Source: a virus
Virus record (IMG/VR): IMGVR_UViG_3300003691_000013
Coordinates: 1 to 46,887 of that record
Direction: 5' to 3' (one strand)
DNA: 46,887 bases
Shown: positions 27,279-35,951 of the stretch, one piece after another
How the letters are laid out: every line of letters begins with the position of its first letter
Position numbering within the stretch: the first letter of the stretch is position 1
The notes under the pieces: model-generated
Database searches by the model: none
Told to the model about the DNA's origin: nothing
The model's input: only the letters and a program-made list of their open reading frames with translations
Program-made: the position numbers and the translations under genes

Positions 27279-28310
27279 ATGTTTAACTTTGAAGACAAAG
27301 ATTCACTAGAGTATGCAGGTCCTGAGGACGTGTATAAATACTGTAATCATTATGATCTGTTTAGGCATTATGTGGGGAACTTTACAATTGGTAGACCAAT
27401 TTTGTCGCCATTAGCACCAGAGAAGAAACCTTCTTTCGCAATCTTTGTAAAAGGAGATAAGATATTATTTAACGATTTTAGATTAGGCGGAGGAGACATT
27501 ATTAAGTTTTTAATGATGAGAGACGGGTTGACTTTCAGGGAGGCGATAAACAAGATAATTCATGATTCCGACTTAGGTGATAAGTTTAGGTCGGATAATG
27601 ATTATACGGTTAAGCCGCTAATTGCGTACAATAAAAAAATTGAGTACACCAAGCCTCAGATTAACGTGAAGCGCCGTAATTGGGCAGTTAACGACGTTGA
27701 TTTTTGGAAATCCTTTGGTATAGGACAGGAGACTTTGATAAAATATCGAGTTTCTCCTATAAAATATATATTTTTTGGACAAAAGATTATAGTTGCTGAA
27801 AAGTATGCTTATTGTTTTACAGAACAAAAGGACGGCATTGATACTTTTACTATTTACCAACCATTTAGTAAAGATAACAAATGGTTCAAATCACACGATG
27901 CATCTGTATTTTACGGATGGTCACAACTCCCAGAAACCGGGGATGTGTTAGTTATAACTAAGTCTATGAAAGACGTTATGACTATAGATGCCTGTATGGG
28001 CACACCTACTGTAGCGTTGCAAAGTGAGAGAACTAAACCAAAAAAGCATATTATTCAAGAACTAAAAGATAGGTTCAAGAGTATATACCTATTATACGAC
28101 AATGATTATGATAATGAGGTGGAAGATAAACCCAACTATGGTAGAAAATTCGGAAACGAACTTTGTATAGAGTTTGGTATTATCCAAATCGAGATTCCAG
28201 ATCATTTAGCTATAAAATACCAGGCAAAAGATTTAAGTGATTTAGCAAAAGGGGGAGGAAGAGAGTATGTTTGTAACATATTGGATGAACCACATAGATT
28301 TAAAGTATGA
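27279..28310 (+). CDS. DnaG-type primase (343 aa)
   Basis: N-terminal CHC2-like region without the zinc cysteines (LFNDFRLGGGDIIKFLMMRD, residues about 66-85), then a TOPRIM domain with VLVITKSMKDVM and the acidic LLYDNDYDNE motif. TK in place of the usual glutamate of TOPRIM is a known variation in phage primases. Makes RNA primers for the polymerase. TGA overlaps the next ATG. The C-terminal helicase-binding part is short. Confidence 0.85.
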   Translation: MFNFEDKDSLEYAGPEDVYKYCNHYDLFRHYVGNFTIGRPILSPLAPEKKPSFAIFVKGDKILFNDFRLGGGDIIKFLMMRDGLTFREAINKIIHDSDLGDKFRSDNDYTVKPLIAYNKKIEYTKPQINVKRRNWAVNDVDFWKSFGIGQETLIKYRVSPIKYIFFGQKIIVAEKYAYCFTEQKDGIDTFTIYQPFSKDNKWFKSHDASVFYGWSQLPETGDVLVITKSMKDVMTIDACMGTPTVALQSERTKPKKHIIQELKDRFKSIYLLYDNDYDNEVEDKPNYGRKFGNELCIEFGIIQIEIPDHLAIKYQAKDLSDLAKGGGREYVCNILDEPHRFKV

Positions 28311-28714
28311 TACTAATAGCCACATTGGAGTTACCATTATTCGTACATACAACGAAGAGCAAAACTAAGAAAGGAAAAGCTATATTCAATTTGAATAACT
28401 ATAGAAACTGGTTTTCTATGAAAAGCAATGCAGCCAAGATAGCAATGAAAGATTATATTAAAACATTACATTTACCATTAACATTTGGTAACGGCCCCTT
28501 CTTATTAAAATATACCTATTACCACGGTAATAGGAGAAAAGTAGATGTAGCTAATCCTACATCAATAATTGATAAATTTACATGCGACGCACTGACTGAA
28601 ATAGGTTACTGGCCCGATGACAACATTGACTACGTGAAAGAAGTTCAATACGTATGGGGAGGAGTAGATCCTAACAAAATAGGGTATTGTGTGCTAGAAA
28701 TTTATGAAATATAA
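28307..28714 (+). CDS. RusA-like Holliday junction resolvase (135 aa)
   Basis: RusA-type pattern: KVDVANPTSIIDKFTCDAL followed by DDNIDYVKEV, equivalent to the D..N..K..DAL...DD catalytic set (D from KVD, K in IIDK, paired DD). Length 135 aa is right for the family. It would cut branched recombination or replication intermediates before packaging. Overlaps the primase stop by 4 bp. Confidence 0.85.
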   Translation: MILIATLELPLFVHTTKSKTKKGKAIFNLNNYRNWFSMKSNAAKIAMKDYIKTLHLPLTFGNGPFLLKYTYYHGNRRKVDVANPTSIIDKFTCDALTEIGYWPDDNIDYVKEVQYVWGGVDPNKIGYCVLEIYEI

Positions 28715-28726
28715 ACAAAAGAACAT

Positions 28727-29542
28727 ATGACGAACGAGTTAGTAGGACTAATAGATGCAGATTTCATAAAGTATTTAGTTGCTTATGATATAGAGAGAAT
28801 GTTCAAAGGTGGGTTAAACCCAGGTGCTGTTATACCATACAATACTATAGCTTCTCTTACAGAGAAGCGAATTAGTAAGATTATGGATGATACCGCATCA
28901 AGAAGTAAAGATTACATATTTTTATTCTCAGGTAAAACTAGGGATAATCATAGAAGCTTGATATCCTGTGTTAAGAAATACAAAGGTACAAGAAAATATT
29001 CAGAAAAGTTTCCATTAGAAGGTAAGTACCGTTCTATGGTGGAAGTTTATATTGAAGAACATTACAACTATCATAAAGAAGATGACTTAGAAGCTGATGA
29101 TTTATGTGTTATGGCACACAAAGATGGCACCTACATTTACTCAAATGATAAGGATTTAAAGATGAGTCCAGGTATTCACTTTGATATGACTGAAAAGAAG
29201 TTCACTAAAACATCGGAAGAAAAAGGATTTAGAGTCTTGATGACTCAAACTCTTTCAGGTGATAGTGTAGATAATATAGCTGGTATGGAAGGCGTAGGTA
29301 AAGTAGGAGCAAATAAGATAGTATCCAAAGAGAGTTCTATGGATGATATTATAGTAGCTACTATCAAAACTTATACCAAGAAACACGGTTATAAAAACGG
29401 CCTTGACAGGTTTGTTGAAATGTACAGTCTCGTTAATCTTAAGACAGATAGAGGAGATTGGACAAAGGAGAAGTATGCTACTTTCTTTAATAAGATGGAA
29501 AAGCTACTTGAGAAAAAGAAGGATAAATTTGATTTATTTTAA
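28727..29542 (+). CDS. 5'-3' exonuclease / flap endonuclease (271 aa)
   Basis: FEN-type nuclease: N-terminal LIDADFIKYL, acidic cluster EADDLCVMAH, YSNDKDLKM, SGDSVDNIAGMEGVGK and the helix-hairpin-helix GVGKVGANKI. It corresponds to the 5' nuclease domain missing from the polymerase and would remove primers and flaps. Metal-binding aspartates are all present. Confidence 0.9.
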   Translation: MTNELVGLIDADFIKYLVAYDIERMFKGGLNPGAVIPYNTIASLTEKRISKIMDDTASRSKDYIFLFSGKTRDNHRSLISCVKKYKGTRKYSEKFPLEGKYRSMVEVYIEEHYNYHKEDDLEADDLCVMAHKDGTYIYSNDKDLKMSPGIHFDMTEKKFTKTSEEKGFRVLMTQTLSGDSVDNIAGMEGVGKVGANKIVSKESSMDDIIVATIKTYTKKHGYKNGLDRFVEMYSLVNLKTDRGDWTKEKYATFFNKMEKLLEKKKDKFDLF

Positions 29543-29545
29543 ACA

Positions 29546-29731
29546 ATGAATATTATACAAATTATTTACGGAGAGGAGATGTCTTATGCTAAACTTGGTG
29601 AAAATGGAGTTATTGGTATTGTGGAGACCTCTGCTACTGCTGGTATAGCTGCACATTACGATGTAGCACGTACTGATGGTACTTTTGAGAAAATCTTCGA
29701 TGTTAAAAGAGTTTTGTATAGAGAACCATAA
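29546..29731 (+). CDS. Small hypothetical protein (61 aa)
   Basis: MNIIQIIYGEEMSYAKLGEN then GVIGIVETSATAGIAAHYDV. Starts 3 bp after the exonuclease. The reverse-strand frame of similar length is its shadow. Function unknown. Confidence 0.6.
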   Translation: MNIIQIIYGEEMSYAKLGENGVIGIVETSATAGIAAHYDVARTDGTFEKIFDVKRVLYREP

Positions 29732-29734
29732 CAT

Positions 29735-29932
29735 ATGAATAAAGCAGAGAGATTTAAGAAGAAAATGCTGAAGTACAAAAAACGAATTAAGTTACTAGAA
29801 ACTCTAAATGGAGGGAAGAAGATAATTGGAAAATTATATGCTTTCAGAAATCATGGAGCTCCTTGTAGTTGTTGGTTGTGTAAAGGCGATAGGTACAGTA
29901 GAAAGATTAAACATAAAAATGAAGAAGGATAA
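29735..29932 (+). CDS. Small CSCxxC protein (65 aa)
   Basis: Basic N-terminal half, then FRNHGAPCSCWLCKGDRYSR: the CSCxxC...Y.R ending is a recurring motif of tiny bacterial and phage proteins, presumably metal-binding. Overlaps the ribonucleotide reductase start by 14 bp. Function unknown. Confidence 0.7.
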   Translation: MNKAERFKKKMLKYKKRIKLLETLNGGKKIIGKLYAFRNHGAPCSCWLCKGDRYSRKIKHKNEEG

Positions 29933-31781
29933 AAAGATCTTGTCTGACATAATTACTTATATGAAATATGCTAAGTATTTACCCGGAGAAGAACGAAGAG
30001 AAACGTGGAAGGAATTGGTTAATCGTAATATGCAAATGCATATTAAAAAGTACCCTCAACTTACTGAGGAAATTATGGAAGTTTACACAGATTTTGTACT
30101 TCCAAAAAAAGTATTACCATCTATGCGTAGTTTGCAATTTGCAGGCAAAGCAATAGAAGTTAATAATTCAAGAATCTTTAATTGTAGTTATGTTCCAATA
30201 GATTCTATTTACTCATTTAGTGAAACAATGTTTATGTTGTTATCAGGAGTAGGAGTAGGATATAGCATACAGGAGCATGATATAAAGCAGATTCCAAATA
30301 TTCAGAAACCAAGCCAACGTAAAAGGAAATTCGTAATAGAAGACTCCATTATGGGCTGGGCTGATGCGGTAAAAGCTTTATTAAAATCATATACTGGGAA
30401 AACAACTTCTCAGTTAGAATTTGATTATGACTCAATTAGGGAGAAAGGCGCACTATTAGTGACAGCAGGTGGTAAGGCACCAGGGCCGGGTCCTTTAAGA
30501 ACAGCTCTATCTCAGATAGAAGGAATTCTTGAAGCCAAGAATGACGGGGATAAATTAACATCACTAGAAGTGCACGATATTCTTTGCTATATAGCTAACG
30601 CTGTATTAGCAGGAGGAATTCGCAGAAGTGCAATGATTGCATTCTTTGATATGAATGACACAGATATGACAGCCTCTAAGGCCGGAGCATGGTGGGAAAT
30701 AAACTCACAGCGCGGTAGGGCTAATAACAGTGTTGTACTTGAAAGAGATACCATTACAAAAGATGTATTTGATTCATTATGGCAGAAAACCAAAGACTCA
30801 AGAGCAGGAGAACCTGGTTTCTATTTTACAAATGACAAGACGTGGGGGAGCAATCCTTGTGTTGAGATTGCGTTAAAAAACAATCAATTCTGTAATTTAG
30901 TAGAAATCAATGGTTTACTACTCAAAACGCAAGAAGAGTTCAATCGAGCAGCGGGGGCTGCAGCAATGTTAGCTACTCTTCAAGCGGGTTATACGGATTT
31001 CCATTATCTACGAGAGATATGGAGAACCAATACTGAAAAAGATGCACTGATAGGTGTATCCATCACAGGTATAGCTAATGAGAGTTTATTAGCTCTAAAT
31101 TTTGAAGAAGCGGCAGGAACCGTAATGGCAATGAATGAGGCAATCGCGTATAAGATAGGAATTAATGCTGCAGCTAGGCAGACTTGCGTTAAACCCGCTG
31201 GAACAACTAGCTTAGTGTTAGGGACATCAAGTGGTATTCACGCTTATCATAGTGAATATTATATACGTAGAATACAAATTGATAAATCAGAAGCTCTGTA
31301 TAGTTATTTAATTATAAACCATCCAGAACTTGTTGAAGATTATCATGAGAATCCAACTAAGGCAGCTGTAATTTCTGTACCACAAAAAGCACCTGACGGG
31401 GCTATGTTGAGGACAGAGAGTGCAATTAATCTATTAGAGAGAGTTAAGAAAATCTCTAGAGAATGGGTTACACCAGGCCATATTAGTGGTGAAAACACAC
31501 ATAACGTATCTTGCACCATCTCTTTACGAGACGATGAATGGAATATTGTGAGAGATTGGATGTGGGTTAATAAGGAATACTATAATGGTATTTCCGTGTT
31601 ACCATATGACGGTGGCTCATATAAACAAGCACCATTTGAAGAAATCACAAAGGAACAGTATGAAAAGATGAGAGATCATTTACATAATATAGATTTAACA
31701 AAAGTGATAGAGTTGCAAGACAACACGAATTTAAATGGAGAATTAGCTTGTAGCGGCGGAGGTTCATGTGAGGTTATATAA
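29919..31781 (+). CDS. nrdJ: B12-dependent (class II) ribonucleoside-triphosphate reductase (620 aa)
   Basis: Makes deoxynucleoside triphosphates using adenosylcobalamin. Diagnostic parts: NSRIFNCSYVPID (first redox Cys), SGVGVGYSIQ, GSNPCVEIALKNNQFCNL (active-site NPCxE plus Cys), KPAGTTSLVLGTSSGIH and the terminal ACSGGGSCEV Cys pair for reductant. Start set at 29919 (MKKDKKILSDIITYMKYAKY); the longer frame from 29826 runs inside the previous gene. Length and C-terminus resemble the monomeric Lactobacillus-type enzyme. It depends on host cobalamin. Confidence 0.95.
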   Translation: MKKDKKILSDIITYMKYAKYLPGEERRETWKELVNRNMQMHIKKYPQLTEEIMEVYTDFVLPKKVLPSMRSLQFAGKAIEVNNSRIFNCSYVPIDSIYSFSETMFMLLSGVGVGYSIQEHDIKQIPNIQKPSQRKRKFVIEDSIMGWADAVKALLKSYTGKTTSQLEFDYDSIREKGALLVTAGGKAPGPGPLRTALSQIEGILEAKNDGDKLTSLEVHDILCYIANAVLAGGIRRSAMIAFFDMNDTDMTASKAGAWWEINSQRGRANNSVVLERDTITKDVFDSLWQKTKDSRAGEPGFYFTNDKTWGSNPCVEIALKNNQFCNLVEINGLLLKTQEEFNRAAGAAAMLATLQAGYTDFHYLREIWRTNTEKDALIGVSITGIANESLLALNFEEAAGTVMAMNEAIAYKIGINAAARQTCVKPAGTTSLVLGTSSGIHAYHSEYYIRRIQIDKSEALYSYLIINHPELVEDYHENPTKAAVISVPQKAPDGAMLRTESAINLLERVKKISREWVTPGHISGENTHNVSCTISLRDDEWNIVRDWMWVNKEYYNGISVLPYDGGSYKQAPFEEITKEQYEKMRDHLHNIDLTKVIELQDNTNLNGELACSGGGSCEVI

Positions 31782-31804
31782 AATATTATAACTATTTTGT
31801 TTAG

Positions 31805-31845
31805 TTCACAGTTATTTTAGTATATTATACTGGAATAATTGTGAA
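31805..31845. repeat. 41-bp near-perfect palindrome
   Basis: Centred on 31825: TTCACA / TGTGAA at the ends, TTATT / AATAA inside (one mismatch between), AGTATA-T-TATACT in the centre. It lies 23 bp after the ribonucleotide reductase. As RNA it forms a long A/U hairpin; as DNA it could be an operator or a homing-element recognition site, since a homing endonuclease relic follows. Confidence 0.6.
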
Positions 31846-31860
31846 TTAAATATTATAACA

Positions 31861-32172
31861 ATGAGGAAAATTAATCTTATAGGAAAAAAGTTTGGAAAGT
31901 TAGTAGTAATTAAAGAATATGGAAAAACAAATGCAGGGCATTCTCAATGGGAATGTAAATGTAATTGTGGTAACTTCGTAATTAGAACAGGTACGTCTAT
32001 AAAACGGTCTATTAACTCTAATTGTGGTTGTGTTAAAAAAAAGCATCTGGTAAAAATAGCCCTCAAAAGGATATATTAAAGGAAATGTACAATGGGTACA
32101 TAAAAAATTAATATAATGAAAGGAACCTTATCTAATAAAGAATTTATAGATTTGTGTAACAAAGTAAAATAA
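31861..32172 (+). pseudogene. Broken HNH/AP2-type homing endonuclease
   Basis: The intact part (31861-32079) reads IGKKFGKLVVIKEYGKTNAG, WECKCNCGN and NSNCGCVKKK, the zinc-ribbon-like start of AP2/HNH-type free-standing endonucleases. At the run of eight A (about 32034-32041) a shift by one base gives ASGKNSPQKDILKEMYNGY, and in other frames GNVQWVHKK and INIMKGTLSNKEFIDLCNKV, the usual last part of such HNH proteins. The catalytic HNH core between them is missing. So the element is a remnant with frameshifts at A-runs and an internal deletion. An 18-aa ORF at 32116-32172 (MKGTLSNKEFIDLCNKVK) is its tail. Confidence 0.8.
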
Positions 32173-32178
32173 TTAAAA

Positions 32179-32412
32179 ATGAATTTCGGAGAAGCATTAG
32201 AAGAAGTAAAAAAGGGAGCAGCTATGCGTTTACCTAGTTGGGAAAAAGATGTAAGGATACTTGCACAATACCCGGATAAAAATAGTAAAATGACAGCGCC
32301 TTATCTATATGTAGAAAGTAGATTTGGTAATGTTCCTTGGAAAGAAACAATGATAGAACTATTTTCAGAAGAATGGGTAGTACTTCATTATCAAACAACT
32401 GCTTCGAGATAA
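32179..32412 (+). CDS. DUF2829 / Tad2-like protein (77 aa), candidate anti-Thoeris
   Basis: MNFGEALEEVKKGAAMRLPS with the following WEKD, and the C-terminal PWKETMIELFSEEWVVL, reproduce the DUF2829 pattern FxEALxxxKxGxxxxRxxW...W.....DLxxxDW. Known members of this family (Tad2) bind the signalling nucleotide of Thoeris defence, and some also other cyclic nucleotides, and so block abortive infection. Length (77 aa) is typical. Directly follows the broken homing endonuclease, in a segment of accessory genes. Function is inferred from the family. Confidence 0.85.
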   Translation: MNFGEALEEVKKGAAMRLPSWEKDVRILAQYPDKNSKMTAPYLYVESRFGNVPWKETMIELFSEEWVVLHYQTTASR

Positions 32413-32453
32413 CGAAGTAGTATAAATTTTAGTAATTAACAAAAAAAGAAGAA

Positions 32454-32699
32454 ATGGGATTAAAGAATACGATATCCGAAGATAACGTATATAAGCTTGT
32501 TATACATACTGACCGTGTGTATAAAGAATTTACAGAGGCTATGGGAAATGAAGAACTTGAAATGGGCTATATGGATATTTTTATATTAACAATACTTGTT
32601 TTTTATCCTGTATTAGCTGCAGAATTGTCTGTATATCTGGAGAAGCAAGAAAAAGAATTAATTCTTTCTGATTTAATAATGTTAATAACAGAAATCTAA
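32454..32699 (+). CDS. Hypothetical protein (81 aa)
   Basis: MGLKNTISEDNVYKLVIHTD then a hydrophobic helix FILTILVFYPVLAAELSVYL (about residues 47-66). It may be membrane-associated or a small helical bundle. Function unknown. Confidence 0.65.
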   Translation: MGLKNTISEDNVYKLVIHTDRVYKEFTEAMGNEELEMGYMDIFILTILVFYPVLAAELSVYLEKQEKELILSDLIMLITEI

Positions 32700-32704
32700 A
32701 AAGC

Positions 32705-33016
32705 ATGAAGAGAGTAACTAGAAAATATATGGGGACACATGGTGAATATAACACCGTAAGAATAACTAAATATCTAACCAAAAGGCAAATAACAAAAGTC
32801 CTGGAGTTAGCTGAGCTAAGGCGAGAGGCTAACCCTGAATTAAGGTACGGCCAGGCATTATTTAATGCACTTTATGAGTTAAATCCTGAAGTTGCACAAC
32901 AAATTAGAGGTACAGACTTAGATATGTTCTATAATGATCGAGTTGCTCTCGATGCTTTATTTTATTTAAAAAGAGATGACTTACAAATTCGTTTACCCAA
33001 TAAAGAAACTAAGTAA
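32705..33016 (+). CDS. Conserved phage-type protein (103 aa)
   Basis: Contains ANPELRYGQALFNALYELNP, EVAQQIRGTDLDMFYND: the combination RYGQ..FN.L....P..A..IRGT..D.FY is widespread in phage genomes, function unknown to me. Its end overlaps the next gene by 41 bp. Confidence 0.75.
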   Translation: MKRVTRKYMGTHGEYNTVRITKYLTKRQITKVLELAELRREANPELRYGQALFNALYELNPEVAQQIRGTDLDMFYNDRVALDALFYLKRDDLQIRLPNKETK

Positions 33017-33380
33017 AGAAGAAATGGGCTACATCATAAATGAAGTAGCTAGATTAATTGACTTAGGAGGAGGCTGGGACTGCCTTAATAGTCTTAAATT
33101 GACTATTATTAGAGAATACCCAGAAATACGTCAATTTTTACATCGTAAGGATAACTGCATAGACTTATTGAATTTTCTTACATCAAAAGAAGAATCTGAT
33201 ATATTCTATGAAGAGGATATATATCACGATAGTGTAACGAAGGAAGACGAAGATTGGGGCTATTACTGGGACTGTGATCACGTAGAAGACTGTAATACCT
33301 TGAGAGGAAAGAATGAGGATGAAGTATATTATTCGAAAGATATAAAAGGAAGACATGGAAAAAGATGCCGTAAAGCCTGA
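32976..33380 (+). CDS. Hypothetical protein (134 aa)
   Basis: MTYKFVYPIKKLSKEEMGYI; acidic middle rich in Asp, Glu and Tyr (EDEDWGYYWDCDHVEDC) and a basic end GRHGKRCRKA. Overlaps genes on both sides (41 and 26 bp). Function unknown. Confidence 0.65.
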   Translation: MTYKFVYPIKKLSKEEMGYIINEVARLIDLGGGWDCLNSLKLTIIREYPEIRQFLHRKDNCIDLLNFLTSKEESDIFYEEDIYHDSVTKEDEDWGYYWDCDHVEDCNTLRGKNEDEVYYSKDIKGRHGKRCRKA

Positions 33381-33573
33381 GCATTATAAAAATGATGCAG
33401 ATAAGGCTGACGTTATTGAGATGGTTAAAGTATGGAACTTTAACTTCAATATAGGCAATGTATTGAAGTACATTGTCAGACACGAAAAGAAAGGAAATGC
33501 TATCTTAGACTTGGAAAAGGCTAGGGAGTATTTAGACAGAGAAATTGAGTTTTTAATGAGGAAAGAGAAATGA
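33355..33573 (+). CDS. DUF3310 (SaV-like) protein (72 aa)
   Basis: VKPEHYKN, EMVKVWNFNFNIGNVLKYIV, RHEKKGNAILDLEKAREYLD: the order P.HY ... F..GN..KY..R...K ... DL.KA..YL is the DUF3310 signature. The family is common in phages, often near replication genes; some members were proposed as nucleotide kinases, which I cannot confirm here. Confidence 0.88.
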   Translation: MEKDAVKPEHYKNDADKADVIEMVKVWNFNFNIGNVLKYIVRHEKKGNAILDLEKAREYLDREIEFLMRKEK

Positions 33574-34217
33574 TGAAGATTTGGTGTATATCAGATACAC
33601 ATACAAAACATAGAGAACTGACAGTCCCTAAGGGGATTGATATGGTCATTTGTGCAGGAGACGCAGGAACAACACGCTCCCCCGCATTGAATGACTCAGA
33701 AATGAAAGATTTTCTAACTTGGTTTAGTGATATAGATGCGAAACATAGATTATATGTTCCAGGAAATCACGATACCGCAGTAGAACATTACTATATCAAT
33801 CAACACGATTGGCCTAAGGTTACATTCTTAATTGATGAAGCAATAACCATAGATACAGTTAAAATATATGGGTCCCCTTATACGCCAACGTTTGGTACAG
33901 GGTGGGCTTATAATAGAGATAGAAATTTATTAGGAGCACATTGGAATGTTGTACCTGATGATACTGATATCTTAGTTACTCATGGCCCACCACACGGTAT
34001 ACTTGATGTTACATCAGGAATGCACCACGGTGATATAGACTTGACCGCATGTGTGAAACGAGTAAGGCCTCGTTATCATATTTTTGGGCACTTTCATAAT
34101 GAGCGTGGCACTATAAACTCTATGATATATACTGAAAAAGGAACGACTTATGTTAATGCATCCATTGTAGATTTATGGCATAGGGTAAACAACAACGGAA
34201 AAATTATAGGAATATGA
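33570..34217 (+). CDS. Calcineurin-like metallophosphoesterase (215 aa)
   Basis: Metal-site motifs in order: ISDTHTKH, ICAGDAG, VPGNHD, LVTHGPPHGILD and FGHFHNE, as in compact phosphoesterases of the MPE/YfcE type. Substrate unknown: nucleotides, 2',3'-cyclic phosphates or cyclic-nucleotide alarms are possible, and an anti-defence role near a Tad2-like gene would be attractive but is speculation. ATG at 33570 overlaps the previous TGA. Confidence 0.9.
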   Translation: MMKIWCISDTHTKHRELTVPKGIDMVICAGDAGTTRSPALNDSEMKDFLTWFSDIDAKHRLYVPGNHDTAVEHYYINQHDWPKVTFLIDEAITIDTVKIYGSPYTPTFGTGWAYNRDRNLLGAHWNVVPDDTDILVTHGPPHGILDVTSGMHHGDIDLTACVKRVRPRYHIFGHFHNERGTINSMIYTEKGTTYVNASIVDLWHRVNNNGKIIGI

Positions 34218-34471
34218 TAGAATTAGTAATGTTAGGTATTATATTAGTATTATTAGTTATACTAGTAGTAGCCAGATTCACAAGGCCAACTCATATCAGA
34301 GCCCTTGAGAAATCAGTAACTTTAAAAAAATTACAACTAAGTGAGAAAATACTTGACTCGCAGATTAATGGACAACCAAATTTAATGGACTTTGTAGAGC
34401 AAAGTGCAGGACGACCGCCAGCGCAGGAAAAAGATATCAAACCAATTGGATATGCGAGACCCAGAGACTAA
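34214..34471 (+). CDS. Membrane-anchored small protein (85 aa)
   Basis: N-terminal membrane helix MIELVMLGIILVLLVILVVA, then a charged helical part and a Pro-rich C-terminus. ATG overlaps the previous TGA; the C-terminus overlaps the next gene by 20 bp. Function unknown. Confidence 0.65.
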   Translation: MIELVMLGIILVLLVILVVARFTRPTHIRALEKSVTLKKLQLSEKILDSQINGQPNLMDFVEQSAGRPPAQEKDIKPIGYARPRD

Positions 34472-34754
34472 CCTTTTGTTAAAGAAGTTTATAGGACTAG
34501 GAGAAGTAAAAGGAAAACTATTTGAAAGAGTAAAGACATCTAAGTATGTCTACATGTACAGAGTTGGTCCTAAGGGGCCTGACGCTTACTATGAGACTTT
34601 TATACGTATTATACATTCGATGTATGGCACGGATACTTACCCGTCTAGTAAACAATTTGGCAAAACCGCTTTTACTTCATTAGATGAGGAAGGAGCATTA
34701 AAAATATTTAAACAGCTACACAAGAAAGAAAAGAAACGAGTGGAAAGTGGCTAA
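34452..34754 (+). CDS. Hypothetical protein (100 aa)
   Basis: Start at ATG 34452 (MRDPETNLLLKKFIGLGEVK) is preferred over a GTG at 34404 buried in the previous gene. Contains YVYMYRVGPKGPDAYYETFI and YPSSKQFGKTAFTSLDEEGA, suggesting a compact alpha/beta protein. Function unknown. Confidence 0.7.
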   Translation: MRDPETNLLLKKFIGLGEVKGKLFERVKTSKYVYMYRVGPKGPDAYYETFIRIIHSMYGTDTYPSSKQFGKTAFTSLDEEGALKIFKQLHKKEKKRVESG

Positions 34755-34769
34755 AAAACCAAAGAAACA

Positions 34770-35951
34770 ATGACTTATAGAGATTTATCATCAACAGTTA
34801 AGAAATTCATGTTTGATAATCCATTTTTTGGACACATCTTAATGAAAATCAAGAAAACAATTACGGATAAAGTACCTACAGCAGCTGTAGCAATCGATCC
34901 GCAGACATTTAATGTCGATTTATTAATTAATCCAGAGTACTGGAAGAAACTCAAGCCTGATCAACGAATGGGACTAGTGCACCACGAAGTACTGCACGTT
35001 GCTTTTGGTCATTTGCAAGTAGCGAGCACTTATGCAGACCAAAAAATAGCTAATTTAGCTATGGATATGGAGATTAACCAGTATATACCTAAACAACACA
35101 CAAGTGATGAATGGATATTTACAGATTCTCCTATGTTTAAACATTTAAACCTACCACCAAAAAAAGGTAGTAAATTCTACTATCAGGCAATTGAGGAAGA
35201 GGCTAAAACTAACCCTCAATTTAAACAACAATTAGCCAATATGCCAGGTGGTTCAGACCACGGGAATTGGACAGAATATGAGGATTTAACATCTCAACAA
35301 AAGAAGATGTTTGATAACCAGCAAAAACACAATAACAAAGAAGCTTACAAAGATACTGATCAAAAGTCTAGAGGTAATTTACCAGGTGGTTTATCAAGAG
35401 AAATCGAGAAACTATTTGAAAAGAAACCCCAAGTATTCAATTGGAAAGCATGGTTTAGAAAATTCTTAGGTACTATGTTAGATATAGCACGTAAGAAAAC
35501 TCACAAGAGAGAGTCTAAACGTTTTGCAGGCCTCCCAGGTTTAAGGACTAAGAAGAAAATTGCATTGTTTGTATCAGTAGATACATCCGGTTCTATGGGG
35601 GATAAGGAAATTGCGGATGTATTTGAGCAAATTAACTATATTTATAAAGCAGGAGCAGTTATTAGGGTTGTTACTTGGGATACACAGATACATGATGACT
35701 TTATGTATACTGGGAAAGCCCCAAAGAATATCCACGGTGGCGGAGGTTCTTGTATAGATGATGTTATTAAATTGTATAATGACAAGAGACGTGATTATAC
35801 AGCAGCTATTCATTTAACAGATGGTTACATTAGTTGTAATGAAAAACTATTAGGAAGACATTTATTTGTTATTACTGCAAATGGAACTAAGTTCGATCCA
35901 GGCAGTAAATGTAGAATGTTTCAAATCCCTAAGGATGCAGAAGAGCAATAA
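34770..35951 (+). CDS. VWA / zincin-like protein, DUF2201 type (393 aa)
   Basis: N-terminal metallopeptidase-like domain with LVHHEVLHVAFGHL (HEVLH at residues 72-76) and a C-terminal von Willebrand A-like domain with MIDAS start VSVDTSGSMGD. This two-domain protein is normally paired with a MoxR-type AAA+ ATPase, and one is present at 37177. The pair is thought to act as a metal-dependent chaperone or assembly machine; the target is unknown. Ends by overlapping the next gene by 17 bp. Confidence 0.88.
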   Translation: MTYRDLSSTVKKFMFDNPFFGHILMKIKKTITDKVPTAAVAIDPQTFNVDLLINPEYWKKLKPDQRMGLVHHEVLHVAFGHLQVASTYADQKIANLAMDMEINQYIPKQHTSDEWIFTDSPMFKHLNLPPKKGSKFYYQAIEEEAKTNPQFKQQLANMPGGSDHGNWTEYEDLTSQQKKMFDNQQKHNNKEAYKDTDQKSRGNLPGGLSREIEKLFEKKPQVFNWKAWFRKFLGTMLDIARKKTHKRESKRFAGLPGLRTKKKIALFVSVDTSGSMGDKEIADVFEQINYIYKAGAVIRVVTWDTQIHDDFMYTGKAPKNIHGGGGSCIDDVIKLYNDKRRDYTAAIHLTDGYISCNEKLLGRHLFVITANGTKFDPGSKCRMFQIPKDAEEQ

